From contig JAZGTH010000071.1 of the NCBI GenBank assembly GCA_036877525.1, forward strand, positions 6,006,001 to 6,070,000: 64,000 bases of DNA, in the 5' to 3' direction. Below, piece by piece: positions 51,260 through 64,000 of the stretch (within the stretch, counting starts at the first letter, position 1; each line of letters begins with the position of its first letter). A program made the translations under genes and the position numbers. The notes under the pieces are model-generated. The model saw only the letters and a program-made list of their open reading frames with translations. It made no database searches and had not been told where the DNA came from. The stretch comes from Chromobotia macracanthus (Eukaryota; Chordata; Actinopteri; Cypriniformes; Botiidae).

Positions 51260-54200
51260 ATGGATTGTGTGGGCCAAGCTAATACTGCCAACAAGAAGCT
51301 TGTTCAAGGTAAACAACTAAAAAAGGCTTTTGCATACAGTTATTGATAAACAGCTTTCTCCACCCACCAGCATTTAATGGTATTTTTCATGTCTTAGTCG
51401 TACTCAACGACCTCAGTTTGCTGGATGATTAATATTTTTGTGACAGTTGAGGCTTGACAGGGAATTTTTAGAGTAGGTTGTGGCTTTTACTGTGTGTTCA
51501 GATCCAATATGTGAGCATGTGTTTTCAATCAATCCTTGCAGTTCATCCAAAAATGAAAGTTATATTATATGATTTGTGGGTGAGTAAATGACATCATCCT
51601 GGGCTGAACTGTTCCTTTAATATACTGTAAGTGTAAAGCAGTTGTCTTTGAATAAGCTGCCTTATACCATTTATTCCGTATGACTGTTTTCAATAATATT
51701 GATGTTTGTATTCTTTTGAGTATTACTAATGAATAATGTCATAATGACTCTCCTCTCCAGCACGTCTTCCTTTCAAAAGACTCAACCCAGAGCACAAAGA
51801 ATGCAGTGAGTCCAAAAGAACCAAAGGTCCGGTTGTTCCCATATGCCCTAAGCCCAGTGCTTTTGATGGAGAAAACGACGCCAACCACTCTGTGCCGCTG
51901 CACTGCGGCCCAGCTCTGGTAAACGGCCGCGGTCCTCTCGATTGTTTTATGAGTCGACGGAAGCGTTCTCCAGTCCGCACCACCCCCGATGTTACCATCA
52001 ACCTCACAGGAGAAAACTCCACTGATGCTGTCCTACAGCAACCTGCACCTCCGGTTGCTGCCACCTGCCCCATTGAAGAAACATCAAAGACCACAGAAGA
52101 TGCCCCACAACTTACAGAACCCACCAGGCTGCTTACAGAAGAAGGAACGGATAAGGAGGAGGTGATGGATGGAGAGACCCTGCTGCTGCTGGACACCACT
52201 CAGGAGTCTGAGACTGAGGAAGAGGAGCAGCAGATGGAAGTCAGTCAGGGGAATGAATCTGTGCTGTCATCTGGGTCCACCAGCTCCCTCTCAGCGGTAG
52301 AGAGCTCCCCAGAGCCCAGCAAGAGTGCCCCCACCACTCCTGCCTCAGTGAGTAGAGGTCATTAGTGTAGCTGTAATAATGTAATGATTAATGTTCTGTG
52401 CCAGGTCCTTCTCATCTGTCACTCATTCAAAGGTGTGTTTTCCATTTGTTAAAAGGTCAACCAGTTAACTGAATGCTCTTCTTAATGCAGGCCTCTAGGA
52501 CAAACGGAGCAGACAATAAATTGAAAAGACGGTCCCTTAAGGTAAAATCACATCATATAATGCTAAACTAAGATTATGCAGGCCTATTCATACAGCCTTG
52601 TGATAAGACAGCAAGCAATTGAGTATGGTTTGCTAAAAATTTAGAATTTAGTTCATATTTATATGAAAGATTAAGTGAAAGTGTGTGTCTTAGATTCTGT
52701 AAATTGTCAGCAAGTGTTTCCATTTGTTTAATATTATAAACAGATATCAGAAATACAACCATACCATATAGCCTCTTTAATAAGTTTTTAAAAGCTGCAT
52801 GCATAATGATTGTAGAAATGGTTTTAGAATGTTATGTTATCAGTGCAAAAAGTGTGCGTGATGTTGTATTTTTAAAGTCTTGTCACTTTAAAAAAAATAT
52901 ACATGTTAATTTGAATAAGGCTTGTGTAATTGTCCTGTCAGAGTCTCCAAGAACAAGAGGAGAAACAGCAGCAGAAAGAAGAAAAAGAGCGGCAGAAACA
53001 GGAGGCCAGAGCTGCCAAGGAGAAGAAGAGGGAGGAGGCCCGCAAGCTGAAGGAGGAGAAGGAGAGGGAGAAGAGAGAGAAGAAGGAGAAGGAGGACAAG
53101 GAGCGGCGGGAGAAAAAAGAGAGGGACGAGAAAGAGAAGGCAGAAAAACAAAGAGCTAAAGAGGAGCAGCGGCAAATGAAAATAGAGTGAGTGTCTCAGC
53201 ATCACAGCAATGACTTGTATACACTTTATATACTGCAACCTATAAAGATTAAGTGCATTAAACACTAATGCCATTTATTTTGTTTAGAGCCAAAATGGAA
53301 GAGAAAAGGAAGAAAGATGAAGAAAAACGGTTGAAAGAAGAGAAAGAAGTGAGTATTTCTTTCTCAGATTTTGAATGGGAACTGGGCTTTATGTATGCCT
53401 TTGTATTGTTTACAGTTTTTCTGTTATTAAAACCGCAACTGTTTGTTGAGCTGTTCATGTCTTCATTGTCTGCTCTTTGTCTGTTTAGCGGATCAAAGCT
53501 GAGAAGGCTGAGATTACCCGCTTTCTACAGAAGTCCAAGACCCAGCTGGCACCAAAGGTACGAGTCGCATTAATCAGAAGATGTTTGTTGTCTGGAATCT
53601 GAAGGCTGTATTTTTTTCCTACAAAACAAAAACCCACAAATTCTTAAATTGCTTGTTCACAATAAGCTAAATGGAAATGGAAAAATGGATTTTACTGTGA
53701 ATACAGTAGCCAGAGTCTATCAAACCTCATTTTTAGTCAGTATTGTAGTAACCCGTACTCTGAAATTCTGGATATGTAAAACAGGAATTAAAAAAATGAT
53801 TTAAACAATAATAATTCAAACACATTTGATAAGTGGTGCTCTCTGCTTCAGACTCTAGCATCCTCCTGTGGGAAGTTTGCCCCATTTGAGATTAAAGAGC
53901 ACATGTCTTTGGCACCGCTGACTCGAGTACAGTGTGGGGACGCTGTTCTAAAGGAGCTGGACCGTTATCTTGCCCAACCAGACAGCACTCTAAATGGACT
54001 GAAGGACTGGACAAGACACAAACCTCGCAGATCAGGTGCAACCAGGCCCAGTCACCTCAATGCAGTTAGGTAAGGCCTCGTTTGAGCTTTATGAATGGTT
54101 GCTGCCTAGATACATCTTTGTGTACTCATCAACACACGAAAAAAGTTTATTGTTCATATTGAAGGGATGTTGGAAGTGTGTCTTTTTGTTCATTAGAGAT

Positions 54201-57200
54201 TGTTTGGTCGTCACTGAAAGCCTAAAAGCAGATGGAGTCCCTGACCGCCGGCGATACGGCCGCATGAAACTCATGCAGTTCCATGACAACTATCGGCCAG
54301 CTTACTGGGGCACCTGCAGCAAAAAGAGCAGGCACATCTCTCCACGCTGCCCACTGAGACAGGACAAGGTAAAAATAGAACAGCTGGATTAAGTCCTAAA
54401 TGCTCTTGCCTAGAAGAAATCCTCAATAGTACATCCACATTTCAATTTATTCTGGTTCTGCGTGAGATCATGACGTCACGACGAGTATAATGACAGTCGT
54501 GGATTTTCTGCTATATGAAAGTCAGTGTAGTTGTGTTTGTTTACTAGTGTGTAAATGATGCTATTGAGATGTAGTACTGATTGTGTCCTAAGAAAACTTT
54601 GAATGTTCATAATGAAATAATGTGGAACTGTTCTTCTGTGATCAGGATCTGCTGGATTATGAGGTGGACAGTGATGAAGAGTGGGAGGAAGAGGAGCCAG
54701 GAGAGTCTCTGTCTCACAGCGAAGGGGTGAGCAAAACAGTGACATCACACTGTTCTCACTTACTAGTGTTCTACAGGTCATGAAAATTGTCAAAATTGTA
54801 ATTCACCAGCCCACTTTTCATCTTAGGATGATGATGATGAAGGTGGAGATGATGACGATGAGGATGATGGGTTCTTCGTACCTCACGGTTATCTCTCAGA
54901 CGGGGAAGGAGCGCTTGAGGAAGATGAGGTAAGTCAACCCTTTCAGTTTGTACTCGATTTGTAATTGATTCTGTCCCAAAATGATAATAGCAGTTTTCTC
55001 CTGCAGGAGGGTGGAGACCCAGAGAAGCTCAAGGTGCGTCAGAGGATGAAAGCCCGTGAGTGGGAGAACGAGATGATGTCTAAAGGAAAGGTGAAGGTGT
55101 TGGAGGCTGTGGTGCAAGGCTGCTTGTGGGAGGGGGAGGAGCCTCCACTCAATCTCTTGCAGCCATATGCTATTTGTCTCTTGAAGCTTTTACCCAAAGA
55201 CGAGGCCTGCACCCCTGAACATGCCCTCTCACGTCAACAGAGGAACAAGAAATGTGAGTACAACATCTGATGCATTTATTCTAAAGAGTTCAGAGATACA
55301 GTGTAACAGTTTCTCATTTGCACAAAATATTGCTTTACCTTTATTAACGTTTCTTGAGTTTGAAGCATCTAATTTATTGTTAAACTTAGACTTTATAAGT
55401 AGCTCATTTAATACACAAAGCAGTGTGTAAAGACCTATTCACACCGAAAGAAACAAAGTGATGCAAATCATTCATGAAAATTCACACCACAGTAGCAAGT
55501 ACATCATTGAAATCTTTCCTGCTCACAACTGGTAATTATATTTGTCTCAAGTGGTAGTGCAGGGCCTTCTTGCATTTTGATTTTGTGGAATTTGTCTAAT
55601 TTTATGACTACATACTTCATGTTTATAAAGTAAAAATAGGCCAAAAGTTTAAGTGATGCAGTACAAAACAGTTCAGATCTTATTTAGCAATGTGATCAAA
55701 TTGTCAGAAATGGATCTTAATATCAGATGTGAACAGGGCTTAGCAAATGTATCTTCAGCTAATACCTTACCACTTTTCACTTCAGTGGGTACTATAGTTT
55801 TGTTTCAGCTGTGATATCAACAGCTTGATGTCTATGTGTCTTTGTCATTTCGAACACACATCTTTGTGTGTTATTGGTTGTGAGTTTTCAACATGCCTAT
55901 TCATTTCAACTGTGTCACAGAAAATTTGTGCTCTGGGTAAACAGACTTAAAATGGGGGCTCATGATTGGGGAAAATGTTTTTTTTTTTTTTTAGTTTGAG
56001 TGACAACATCAGAGCTCATGGATAACTGTATAATGCAATCTAAAAAAAATGTCCCAAAATGCACCTGCAAAGCAGTTACACTTTGCACTGTTGCTTTTCC
56101 TGACCTTAGTTAAGCAAGCCTGATAAAGTTGTGACAAAGTCTGCATTAGGCCTTCTGTAGCTGCTTCTCCTCAGAGTGATTAATGTGTCTTGTGATGTTC
56201 ATGTATTCTTCAGTGCTGTCACAGCTGCTGCCGTTGCTGCATGGGAATGTAAACAGCAGTAAGGTCATAATCAGTGAGTTCCTGGAGTTCTGTCGCCAGC
56301 AGACATCACCCACAGAGAGTCCTCTGAGCTCCCCCGACAGCATCCCAGCCAGGTTACACAGACACCATAACATCAAACTGACTTTTAAAATCACTCAGTT
56401 TAACAGAAAAGTTTGTATAATATTTCATTATTTGACGTTTTCTGTTTGTCTGGTAACAGGATCCATGTCAAGCGTCTTATTAAGGAGAACGCTGTGTATA
56501 AAAAGCGCTCTACATACAGACGACGCTGCTGGTATGTTCATGAAGATGTTCTGGCCCATCATTCTCAGGATGCCCTGCCTGTGCCGTGTCAGTGGACCTA
56601 CCTCACCTCTGGTGCACAGATCATCCGCGACGAGCCCGCCGGCTCACAGGGCAACTCTCCAACCCCGCCTTCATCCACCTCCACCACACCCTCCAACAAG
56701 AGGAGGAGGGCCAGCAGCCACTCCATTACCAAGTACATGAAGAAGGTGTGAGACGCTGACTTTTTTGTATTATGATTATGAATATGCGTGTAGGCCTGTA
56801 ATAATACCAACATCTTAGTAAGAACGAGACATTTGATGGCTCGATTCATTTTAATATCATTCCAACAACTCAAATGCCTATATATGCAGTTCTTGTGTAC
56901 TCTTTTTATGGTTCATGAATATTAATGAGTAACTTCATGGCTTCATAAAGTTTGCATAATGATGTCAGCATAATTAGTTTTTATAAGCAATAAGAGGAAT
57001 TTGTAATGTGCCTCCATAATAAAATGTGTGGATACAACAAAGAAAAAATAAAAACCTGGACTTTTTTATAGCCAGGATTTTCTAGATCAAATCCAAAATG
57101 TTTAGTAAGAAATGCAAGATGATGTTATTAAAAAAAATTACCTAATAGGGTGACTTTATCTGACATGTTATAATTCAAATAAAAAGGCTGTATGAACCCT

Positions 57201-57505
57201 GTTTTCCTGTTTATTATTAGGCTGAAGCTATAGAGACGGATGGCTTCCAAGCTGACACAGAGGATGATGATGACGAGTGCATCGTTGTTGGAGAACAGTC
57301 TCGTTAGTAAACATTACTACAACATTATTCTAAACCAAGTTTTTGTAGATATGCTGTAATATTGTGTTATTTCCTCACAGCATCCTCTGAACAGGACGGC
57401 AACACATCCTTGATACAACCCGAGACAAACATGGAGCCCATGGACACACATACTCCTGAAACTGCTGCTCTTACACTCCCCTGCCCCACCCCAGCCACTG
57501 CCTGA
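51260..57505 (+). CDS. chaf1a: Chromatin assembly factor 1 subunit A (p150)
   Basis: CHAF1A is the large CAF-1 subunit, which deposits H3-H4 behind replication forks through PCNA. Exons: 51260-51308, 51761-52347, 52491-52541, 52942-53186, 53288-53348, 53489-53557, 53852-54069, 54197-54368, 54646-54726, 54827-54928, 55007-55253, 56214-56352, 56460-56745, 57221-57302 and 57381-57505; 837 codons, no break. The start MDCVGQANTANKKLVQARLP matches the conserved MDCK...KKLIQARLPFKRLN block. The KER-type charged helix, rich in K, E and R, fills 52942-53348. GKFAPFEIKEHM, RRYGRMKLMQFHDNYRPAYW and the acidic region DDGFFVPHGYLSDGE are family hallmarks. The C-terminal winged-helix region includes LLPLLHGNVNSSKVIISEF and ALPVPCQWTYLT. 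An alternative start at 50381 would splice ATGG to 51258 and add two residues in frame. Upstream it is divergent from scamp4; downstream convergent with ubxn6. Confidence 0.95.
51536..51620 (+). repeat. Short copy of the 44150-44407 element family
   Basis: The motifs gttcatccaaaaatgaaag, gtgggtgagtaaatgac and ctgaactgttcctttaa match the family's terminal part. Confidence 0.5.
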
Positions 57506-58250
57506 GTTCTGCCCCATTTCCTGTCGGGTTTGAACTCGTGTTAACCAGGGGCTCAACATCTGAGCTACGATTTGAAGAAACACTGTATCGGACACAGTAT
57601 TAAGGTCCACAGAATCACTAGTTTTTCCTCAATTAAGTTGGAGGTCCGTTAGATGAATCTTCACCATACACTCTGTCAGTGGACTAGACTATATCCTGTT
57701 TGATCTAATAAGGAGGGTTTAACACTCTTCTCATAGATGAGGTCCCTGGTTTTAAAAGTGTGTAAATGCTCTGCCGGTACACAGGTTGACACATTCATCA
57801 GCTCTGGCTCCAGTCTGGAGGTTGTTGCTGTATGCTGGCCTAATTGTTTTAAATTAATTTTTTTTTGCTCAGAATACTTGAACTGGTGTTTTTTTTTTCT
57901 CAAAAATAATGACAACTGAAATATTGCACTTTTATATTCTGTTTCTGCCTTTCCATCTCAAAAGTCTCTAACACTTATTTTTCTTTTCCAAAAGGCTTTG
58001 TATAAAAACGCACGTGCCATTTGTCTCGCAGGCTGCTAATCACAGTGTAAATACTGTTTCAAATCTTTCCTTTCTGCTTGTGTTTTGAGAAGTGGTATAG
58101 AGGCTGAAATAGTAGCTGTCCCGAACAACACGTAACAATGAGCAGTGTTGGCGTTTCTTTTGGCTTAGTGTTTGTTTTTTTAATTGTTTTCAATAAACTG
58201 CGCCATAGTTTGCAGTTGTAATGGAACTCCTACAAAGCTCAAATAAAGCA
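57506..58250 (+). terminator. chaf1a 3' UTR with polyadenylation signals
   Basis: AATAAA occurs at 58192-58197 and 58242-58247, giving a 3' UTR of roughly 0.7 kb. No further coding exon is visible. Confidence 0.55.
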
Positions 58251-59186
58251 TTATTTAAAAATGATGAAACAACTTGGATGTTAAAGACTCTCTTTGTAAA
58301 CTTTACATATCACACAAAACTACCTTTAGAGTGAAATCGTTTTTCTGCTTTGAATGTCAAATGAAACTGACTATACAATGCATTTTAATTCTATACATTG
58401 CATCAGAAGCAACAGAATACCACAAGCTGAAAGATGTGTAAATTACAGCACTTTGTGTATCTAGATGCAAAAAGGAGACTTTCAAAAGCTAGACATTCAA
58501 CATCCCAACCAAACCAATTCTGTCAGTCAGGGTCCAACTATTCTTTCCAAGCTATACAGGCTATTTGCTTTGTTAACTGCAATTGTGGCATATGCTTGCT
58601 AAACTGAGAAGCAAACGGATGTGTGTGTCAGGAGGTAGATTGTTGTTAAAGACCAGAGCTTTTGTCTAATGCTTTGAAATAACATTCATGTGAGCCTTTG
58701 ATTTTAAGTGGGAAAAAATACACAACAAAAAAAAACAGATATTGGTAGTGTTCCAGTAGACAGTTAAATTTCAAACAGTGCTTCTGTTGTTAAAGGTTCA
58801 TAAAATCTATACCGTGACACTTTCCTCTTGGCAGTAGCTTAAAAAGTGCTTTTAATTTGCCACCTTGCAAGTTTCACCCAAGAAAACCTAACCAGTTCCA
58901 TCTCATTCCATGATTATGACCAGTCACAGCACAACAATGTAATATAATACAGGTTGTTTGGACGTGGCCCTTCTTTGCACAATTCATTACTGACAGTTTT
59001 CCCACAGTTTTAACATTTTACCATAAATCCACCTAATTCATGCTGTGGATACAACCAATGTGTCAGGCTCATCTCGTGACACTGTTTTTGGGATTGTGGG
59101 AACTCCAGCAGTGGGTGGATGATGGGAGTGGCGAGAGGGTGCAGGCAGGGTCAGCGAAGATCAGAAGATGCAGGAGCACTGAAGAT
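58251..59186 (-). other. chaf1a-ubxn6 convergent spacer
   Basis: No gene is visible. On the minus strand the likely ubxn6 3' UTR lies here; an ATTAAA variant signal at 58856-58851 is the nearest candidate I see. Confidence 0.35.
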
Positions 59187-62100
59187 TCAGCTGAGGGTTT
59201 TGATGTTCTCCAGTAGTGCTGGTTTCAGCAGAATGGCTGTCTTTCCTCCTGCAGCAGCGATGTCTGCCTGCACTGCCGCATCCCACGAGAAGGTCAGCAG
59301 AGCTGCTGGGGCCTGAAAGGTGAAGGACAACAGAAGGTCAACTGATGCAGCTATCATTTATCAGAGCAGGGAAGAACATCAGTGACACTCTGGAACATAA
59401 AATAAGTGCTTGATATAACGATTTCACAGAAATTGCTTTACTGCAAAAAAAAAAAGCCAAACTTTGTTCTGAAAACTAACTGCTTCTTTTGGTAATGAAA
59501 ATTAATTGCATATAGGTAAACATATAGAATAAATAATAACAGAATTTGTATTTACGGTTGAACTTAAGTTTTACAGAAGTGGCTTCTGCACATTATCTAC
59601 CAGGTTACACTCGTTAAGAGCAGAGGACTCGTCATCCTTCAGTTTCTGTCCTCCAGGTGCCATCAGCTCAAAAGGCTGCCAGTCGTTCTCCAGCGAGTCC
59701 CGCACAAACTGGTACAACGCTGCCACCCTCTCCCAGGCCAGAAAAGTGCCTGTGGGACACGTAAAGTTATACATTTATGACTTTGTGGTACACTAGTTAC
59801 AGACTTTATAAATGTATTACTTTTGTTTGAGTGATCAATTTAAAAATGTACCAGGTATATATTATGCAACATACTAAAAACTATCATTTTAGTTTTTAAA
59901 ATTTTTTTTAAAAATTAATTTTAAATTTAACTATGATTTTTGTAGTCCAAGTATGATTCATTCAACCAAATGTATTCATTGTTTTAGACACACTAATTTG
60001 CTCAGTAAACAGCATATAGATCTCATTAAACAGAAACCCAGCTGACCCTGGAGTATGTTTTCGTCTGGTAGCCGTACTCTCAGAAGGGCGTAGTTGTACT
60101 TTCTTCTCTCTCGCTGCTCATCTTTTTCACGCATGGCTTTTGTTCTCAGCATAGCATTTCTCTCCACGATTTCACTCCTGAATGATGACACAGGAGCGTT
60201 TGTTGTCATGTTTATCAGTGATAAAGGACAGCACAAATGCTTTCTACAGGTAAGTGTTATTGGGTGTGTATAAATTTGTGTTTTTTTACTTAAGTTGCTG
60301 TTCTTTCTTTAGTTCCTCTGGGGTCAGATTGTAGAAGTCAGGGGGCAGCTCGAAATGTGTGGCGTGCTGAGATGGTCTGAAGACCTGCGGCTGACGATCC
60401 AGCTTTGCTCTGATGGGCTCACCTTTCTGCAAATGTTCCAGATGAACCTTTATCTTCTCCAAAGCTTCTGATTCCTGCTGTGGCAACACCAGGTACTCCT
60501 CAGTCCTATCTGTGATAATTTTTCATAAACAGACAGAAACATCTGAGCACATTTAACACGACCGGTGCATTATAAAGAATAAAATGACCCAATGCTGGAT
60601 GTGGATAGAAAAAACATGCAAGACAAATTGTGAAACATTAACTTGCAGTGTATCATTTTCTCAGAGACAACTAAGCTATTCTTAGGCCGAGTGAAATTTC
60701 AAAATAAATTTAGTTAATCGTGTCTAGGAAAACAGCCTGAAAATGCTAATGTATTTGCTAAGGCTACGCTAAAATACCTTCGCCATCTACAGGCAGCACG
60801 GTGCTTTCAAAGCCCAGAGCCTGCAGGTACTCTCTTGTTCCCTCGATTCCACTGACCTTCTCCTTTATACATAAAACAAACAGTACATTTTTAAAGTGTT
60901 ATTGCTTTAGGTTTTCACTGACACAAAAGTAAAAACTCTCTTACCTGAAACACTTTGTTGCTGACTTTAATCTTTCGATACTTCTCCTCAGCTGGAGTCT
61001 TACAGATATTCTCAACATACCTGCTCACAAATTAACCTGTTACATGTATATAATAATCAAGATATTATTATGATTAGCGAACCGAACAAATATCACTTAC
61101 TTGCTGATAATGTCTATGGCAGCTTTTACTTTCTCTTTGTCTTTATTGAAGGTGTGAATCATCATAATGGAGGCCTCCAACGCATCTTCTGAGAACCTCT
61201 GTGAAGAAAGAACCATCACCTATGCAACTTCAATGCAGTTTTTAAACTTTGAGATCTTCTGCGGTCTGGAATAAATGATCTCACCATCAGAATGGCCTCC
61301 TTGATGTGAATCTCTCTCTTGCTCTTTGTTAGCATTTTTCCAGTCAGGGGACAAATGAAATACACGCCGGACACTGAGAAACAAGACGGATCCTTCTGTG
61401 GAACCCCAGAGCCCTTGAGAATGTACATGTATATATAATCACATTCCATACAAGAGATTGAAAACAGCTTTACATTTGAAATAACATACCAAACCATGTC
61501 TCTCTTCTGTATAACACTAAAGATAAATAAGTTAACAACTTAAATTTCAGTCTGTTCCTCACACAAAGCTAACGCATGGGCTCAGAAGACACGAAATATA
61601 GCACACAAGTCACATGAGTTATTTAAAAGGCTCATTTGTAATTTCGCAGCTTGAAAGCTCCAGTCCACATTCACTTTCATATGTAAGAGCACAGGTCAAG
61701 TGATGCAGCATCCTAGCTGATCTGAAGTCAGCCATAAGAACATGAACATAAACAAAAAATTGTGTGTTGCATCTTTAAAGGGAAATGAGGTCTGGCTAGT
61801 ATGATCAGCACCCTTCGACAAGTATACTAATAAATAATAAGCCATACCTCCAGCTCTGTATGTTTTTGACTAGATGCTGTGGCAGCTGCTTCTGCTTCAA
61901 GTTCCCGCTTCACTGAAATTAAAGGACACATTTATCTTGAGATACTGGTACCAACCCAGAGCTTGTCTGTTCATATTCATTTAAATCTGGTTTTGTAGTA
62001 AAACTGCACAATTTTTACCCTGATTTCTTATGGCATCCTGTGATGTTTGGACTTTCGGGCGATGTTGTTGCTCGATCCTGGCCAGGGCTGCTGCTCCTGC

Positions 62101-62795
62101 CCTTTGAGCACCCTCAGTAGGCGCTTTTCTGGCCGCGGTCTGGACTGTCGACTTCGAGGCCTCAGGTTTAGATCTGTTTTAAAAACAACAGCATTGTTTC
62201 AACCTAAAACATCTTAAAGCTGTCTGGGTTAAGCGTAAAGAGCTCCCATGTGACCAACACTAAATCTTCTCTGAGCCTGTTGTCTTCTGAGCAAGTGTAG
62301 AGAAAGGTTAAACGTACAGGTCAAACATTTTATCCTGTGTTAGTTATACAGATGAAAATAAAATCATGGTTGGGAAATGATTCGGATCTTTTTGCTGTAA
62401 GAGCTGTCACCTATGATGATGTTAAAAATGAATGAATGCAATTTGAACCGCTTTCTATTGAAGGTGACCATACACACAGTGTAAAAATCACGCTGCGTTT
62501 AATCAATGCAAGCAGCATCCATAAAACACAGTTAATAAAGACTAGATCAAATGTTACCTAAAATGCCATGTTGATAAGAGTTTATCATGCGATCATAAAA
62601 CCTCTGATCAAACATAGAAAGTTTGACCAGTCTAAATGTTACCTGATATCCTGTTGTGAGCTTTACATTTGTCATGGAAGTTGCAACAGCAGATCTCACA
62701 AACATGTACCTTGCATCGTCTGTAAGTTTTTTTCCTGGCCCTGCTGATTTGAATTTCATATCCTTCTTGATGTCCTCGAAAAACTTCTTCATCAT
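59187..62795 (-). CDS. ubxn6: UBX domain-containing protein 6 (UBXD1)
   Basis: UBXN6 is a cofactor of the p97/VCP ATPase in endolysosomal sorting, lysophagy and ER-associated degradation. Exons on the minus strand: 62795-62710, 62173-62019, 61912-61848, 61413-61285, 61198-61101, 61020-60945, 60862-60778, 60509-60290, 60177-60047, 59749-59601 and 59312-59187; 439 codons with consistent phases, close to the human 441. The N-terminus MMKKFFEDIKKDMKFKSAGP is diagnostic. A VCP-interacting motif (RAGAAALARIEQQ) lies in exon 2. The PUB domain, which binds the p97 tail, spans roughly exons 4-7 (VSGVYFICPLTGKML, EDALEASIMMIHTFNKDKEK). The C-terminal UBX domain includes KYNYALLRVRLPDE, RVAALYQFVRDSLENDW and APAALLTFSWDAAV. 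Two tandem ATGs (62795, 62792) could start it; human has one methionine. Confidence 0.95.
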
Positions 62796-63270
62796 ACACG
62801 TAAAACAATATATGATGCGATAATAAAAAGAAGTTGTTTTACAAGTAACTGTCAATGTACCGCCCAAGCGACGTGTTTATAACGGGAAGATCACGGTTTC
62901 TGAAGCGGAAATATGACCGTAAAGCGAGCGTAACGTTAATATTGCGCTATAGTGACATCATGCGGACGGGACGTTCAATTACAATTAGATCAAGTATTTT
63001 CAAGTTAATTATCAAAAGGGGAATAAAGGTAATACAAAAGTAATTGTAAGGTAAAAAATAATAAAACTGTATTTGTATTTGTTTAATTAAATAATTTACA
63101 TTATTTTGTATTGTTACAGTTCTGTATTAAATTGATTATTGCAGGTTTAGTTAGTTCGCTGTATATAACTGGGAAATTAATGTTTATTAAAATATACTAT
63201 AACATGCAAATTACTGCTTTTTGCATGGTATCCGTTCAGTTAGCCCGTCTAAGTCAAGACTGGCAATTGT
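62796..63270. other. ubxn6 upstream region
   Basis: The first ~150 bp are CpG-bearing and likely hold the ubxn6 promoter (accgcccaagcgacg at about 62859). The remainder is AT-rich, with no gene seen. Confidence 0.4.
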
Positions 63271-63600
63271 TTTACATTTACATTTATTCATTTAGCAGAC
63301 GCTTTTATCCAAAGCGACTTACAAGTGCGGAATACAACAAGCGAGTCAACCTGAAGAGGCAACTAGACGCAATAAGTGCTCACAATACAAGTTTCAGACA
63401 TTGCTCAGAGTATCATATGCTACAACAAGGGAGAGATTTAAAGGGAAGAGGGATAGGAAATGAAGGGAAAGGATTTTTTTTATGATGAGGTTAAGTGCTC
63501 ACAAAAGAGATTTGTTTTCAGCTGTCTTTTGAATATTGCCAGGGATTCTGCATTACGGATGAAGGCAGGAAGATCATTCCACCAGCATGGAGTATCACTG
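63271..63600 (+). repeat. Interspersed repeat with the teleost SINE-type tail motif
   Basis: It begins with acatttacatttattc followed by tttagcagacgcttttatcc and caaagcgacttacaa, a block found in very many fish repeats, and ends near gaagatcattccaccagc. It belongs to a dispersed family that I cannot name with certainty. Confidence 0.6.
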
Positions 63601-63839
63601 AAATGAAAAAAAATGGGTAGTATCCTCACTGGGTTTTCAATATTGTGGTTTCACAATCAGGCCGTATTGCAAACCAAACCTATCTTATAAATCGAATCAT
63701 ATTATCCAAAATTAAAAATCTTTTTAATGAAGCTTTTGCGTAAATGTGGTATTGCGAACTGAATAATAAACAATCGAATAAACGAAACTCTTTAGCGGCG
63801 TACGCATCGTACATCTCTATTGGTAGACAGAAACCGTGA

Positions 63840-64000
63840 CTCTTCATTGATCCAATCAGCGCTCGAGCCGGGGGCGGGACTTCCGGTGGCAGAAACGGAG
63901 TGAGCGGAAGGTGCTGCAGAAACTCGCTCTCGCATACTGTATCAGAAGCGGAGTTAACTGCTGGCTTGTGAAACGGACGCAAACGAGCAGAATTAGAAGT
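63840..64000 (+). promoter_or_regulatory. Promoter/5' leader of a gene beyond the right edge
   Basis: A CpG-rich end contains a CCAAT box (gatccaatcagc, about 63849), a GC box (ggggcggga) and an ETS-type acttccgg at about 63878, then leader-like sequence without a clear ATG frame on the plus strand. The human neighbour of UBXN6 on this side is HDGFL2, but nothing coding is visible to prove it here. Confidence 0.4.

Noticed and set aside
52906..53274. Antisense leucine-rich 122-codon frame
   Set aside because: It is the complement of the lysine/glutamate-rich chaf1a KER exon.

Overview
The window is nuclear DNA of a ray-finned fish, most likely a cyprinid. It carries spliced vertebrate genes with GT..AG introns, AT-rich introns and intergenic DNA, long (TG)n and (TC)n tracts, and several tRNA-derived SINEs sharing the familiar teleost 3' tail. 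No bacterial, phage, viral or CRISPR system is present. I assembled exons by hand from splice signals, codon phase and remembered vertebrate homologues; no alignment was run.

Layout, left to right: (1) kif14, minus strand, 167-3407, the 5' part of a mitotic kinesin whose gene runs off the left edge. (2) camsap2, plus strand, 5395-31110, head-to-head with kif14; a microtubule minus-end binding protein with intact N- and C-terminal exons, but three reading-frame breaks in its large central exon. (3) A class 4 semaphorin, probably sema4e, plus strand, 38152-45357, complete (791 codons). (4) scamp4, minus strand, 47178-48667, complete (231 codons), tail-to-tail with the semaphorin. (5) chaf1a, plus strand, 51260-57505, complete (837 codons), divergent from scamp4. 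(6) ubxn6, minus strand, 59187-62795, complete (439 codons), tail-to-tail with chaf1a. (7) A promoter-like stretch at the right edge for a gene that begins outside.

The genes do not form one pathway. KIF14 and CAMSAP2 both act on microtubules and lie near each other on human 1q32. CHAF1A, UBXN6 and SCAMP4 all lie on human 19p13.3. The fish window therefore joins two conserved blocks with a semaphorin between them.

The most notable signals are: the concentration of lesions in the two leftmost genes (two stops and two frame changes in kif14 exon 1; three frame changes in camsap2) beside three error-free genes; a 33-nt in-frame camsap2 microexon preceded by a 35-nt CT repeat; a second candidate 66-nt cassette exon; a duplicated 30-bp NRF1-type element upstream of camsap2; a 20-bp ZNF143-type element at scamp4; five CCAAT boxes at chaf1a; and a consensus splice donor inside the semaphorin's last exon just before its membrane segment.
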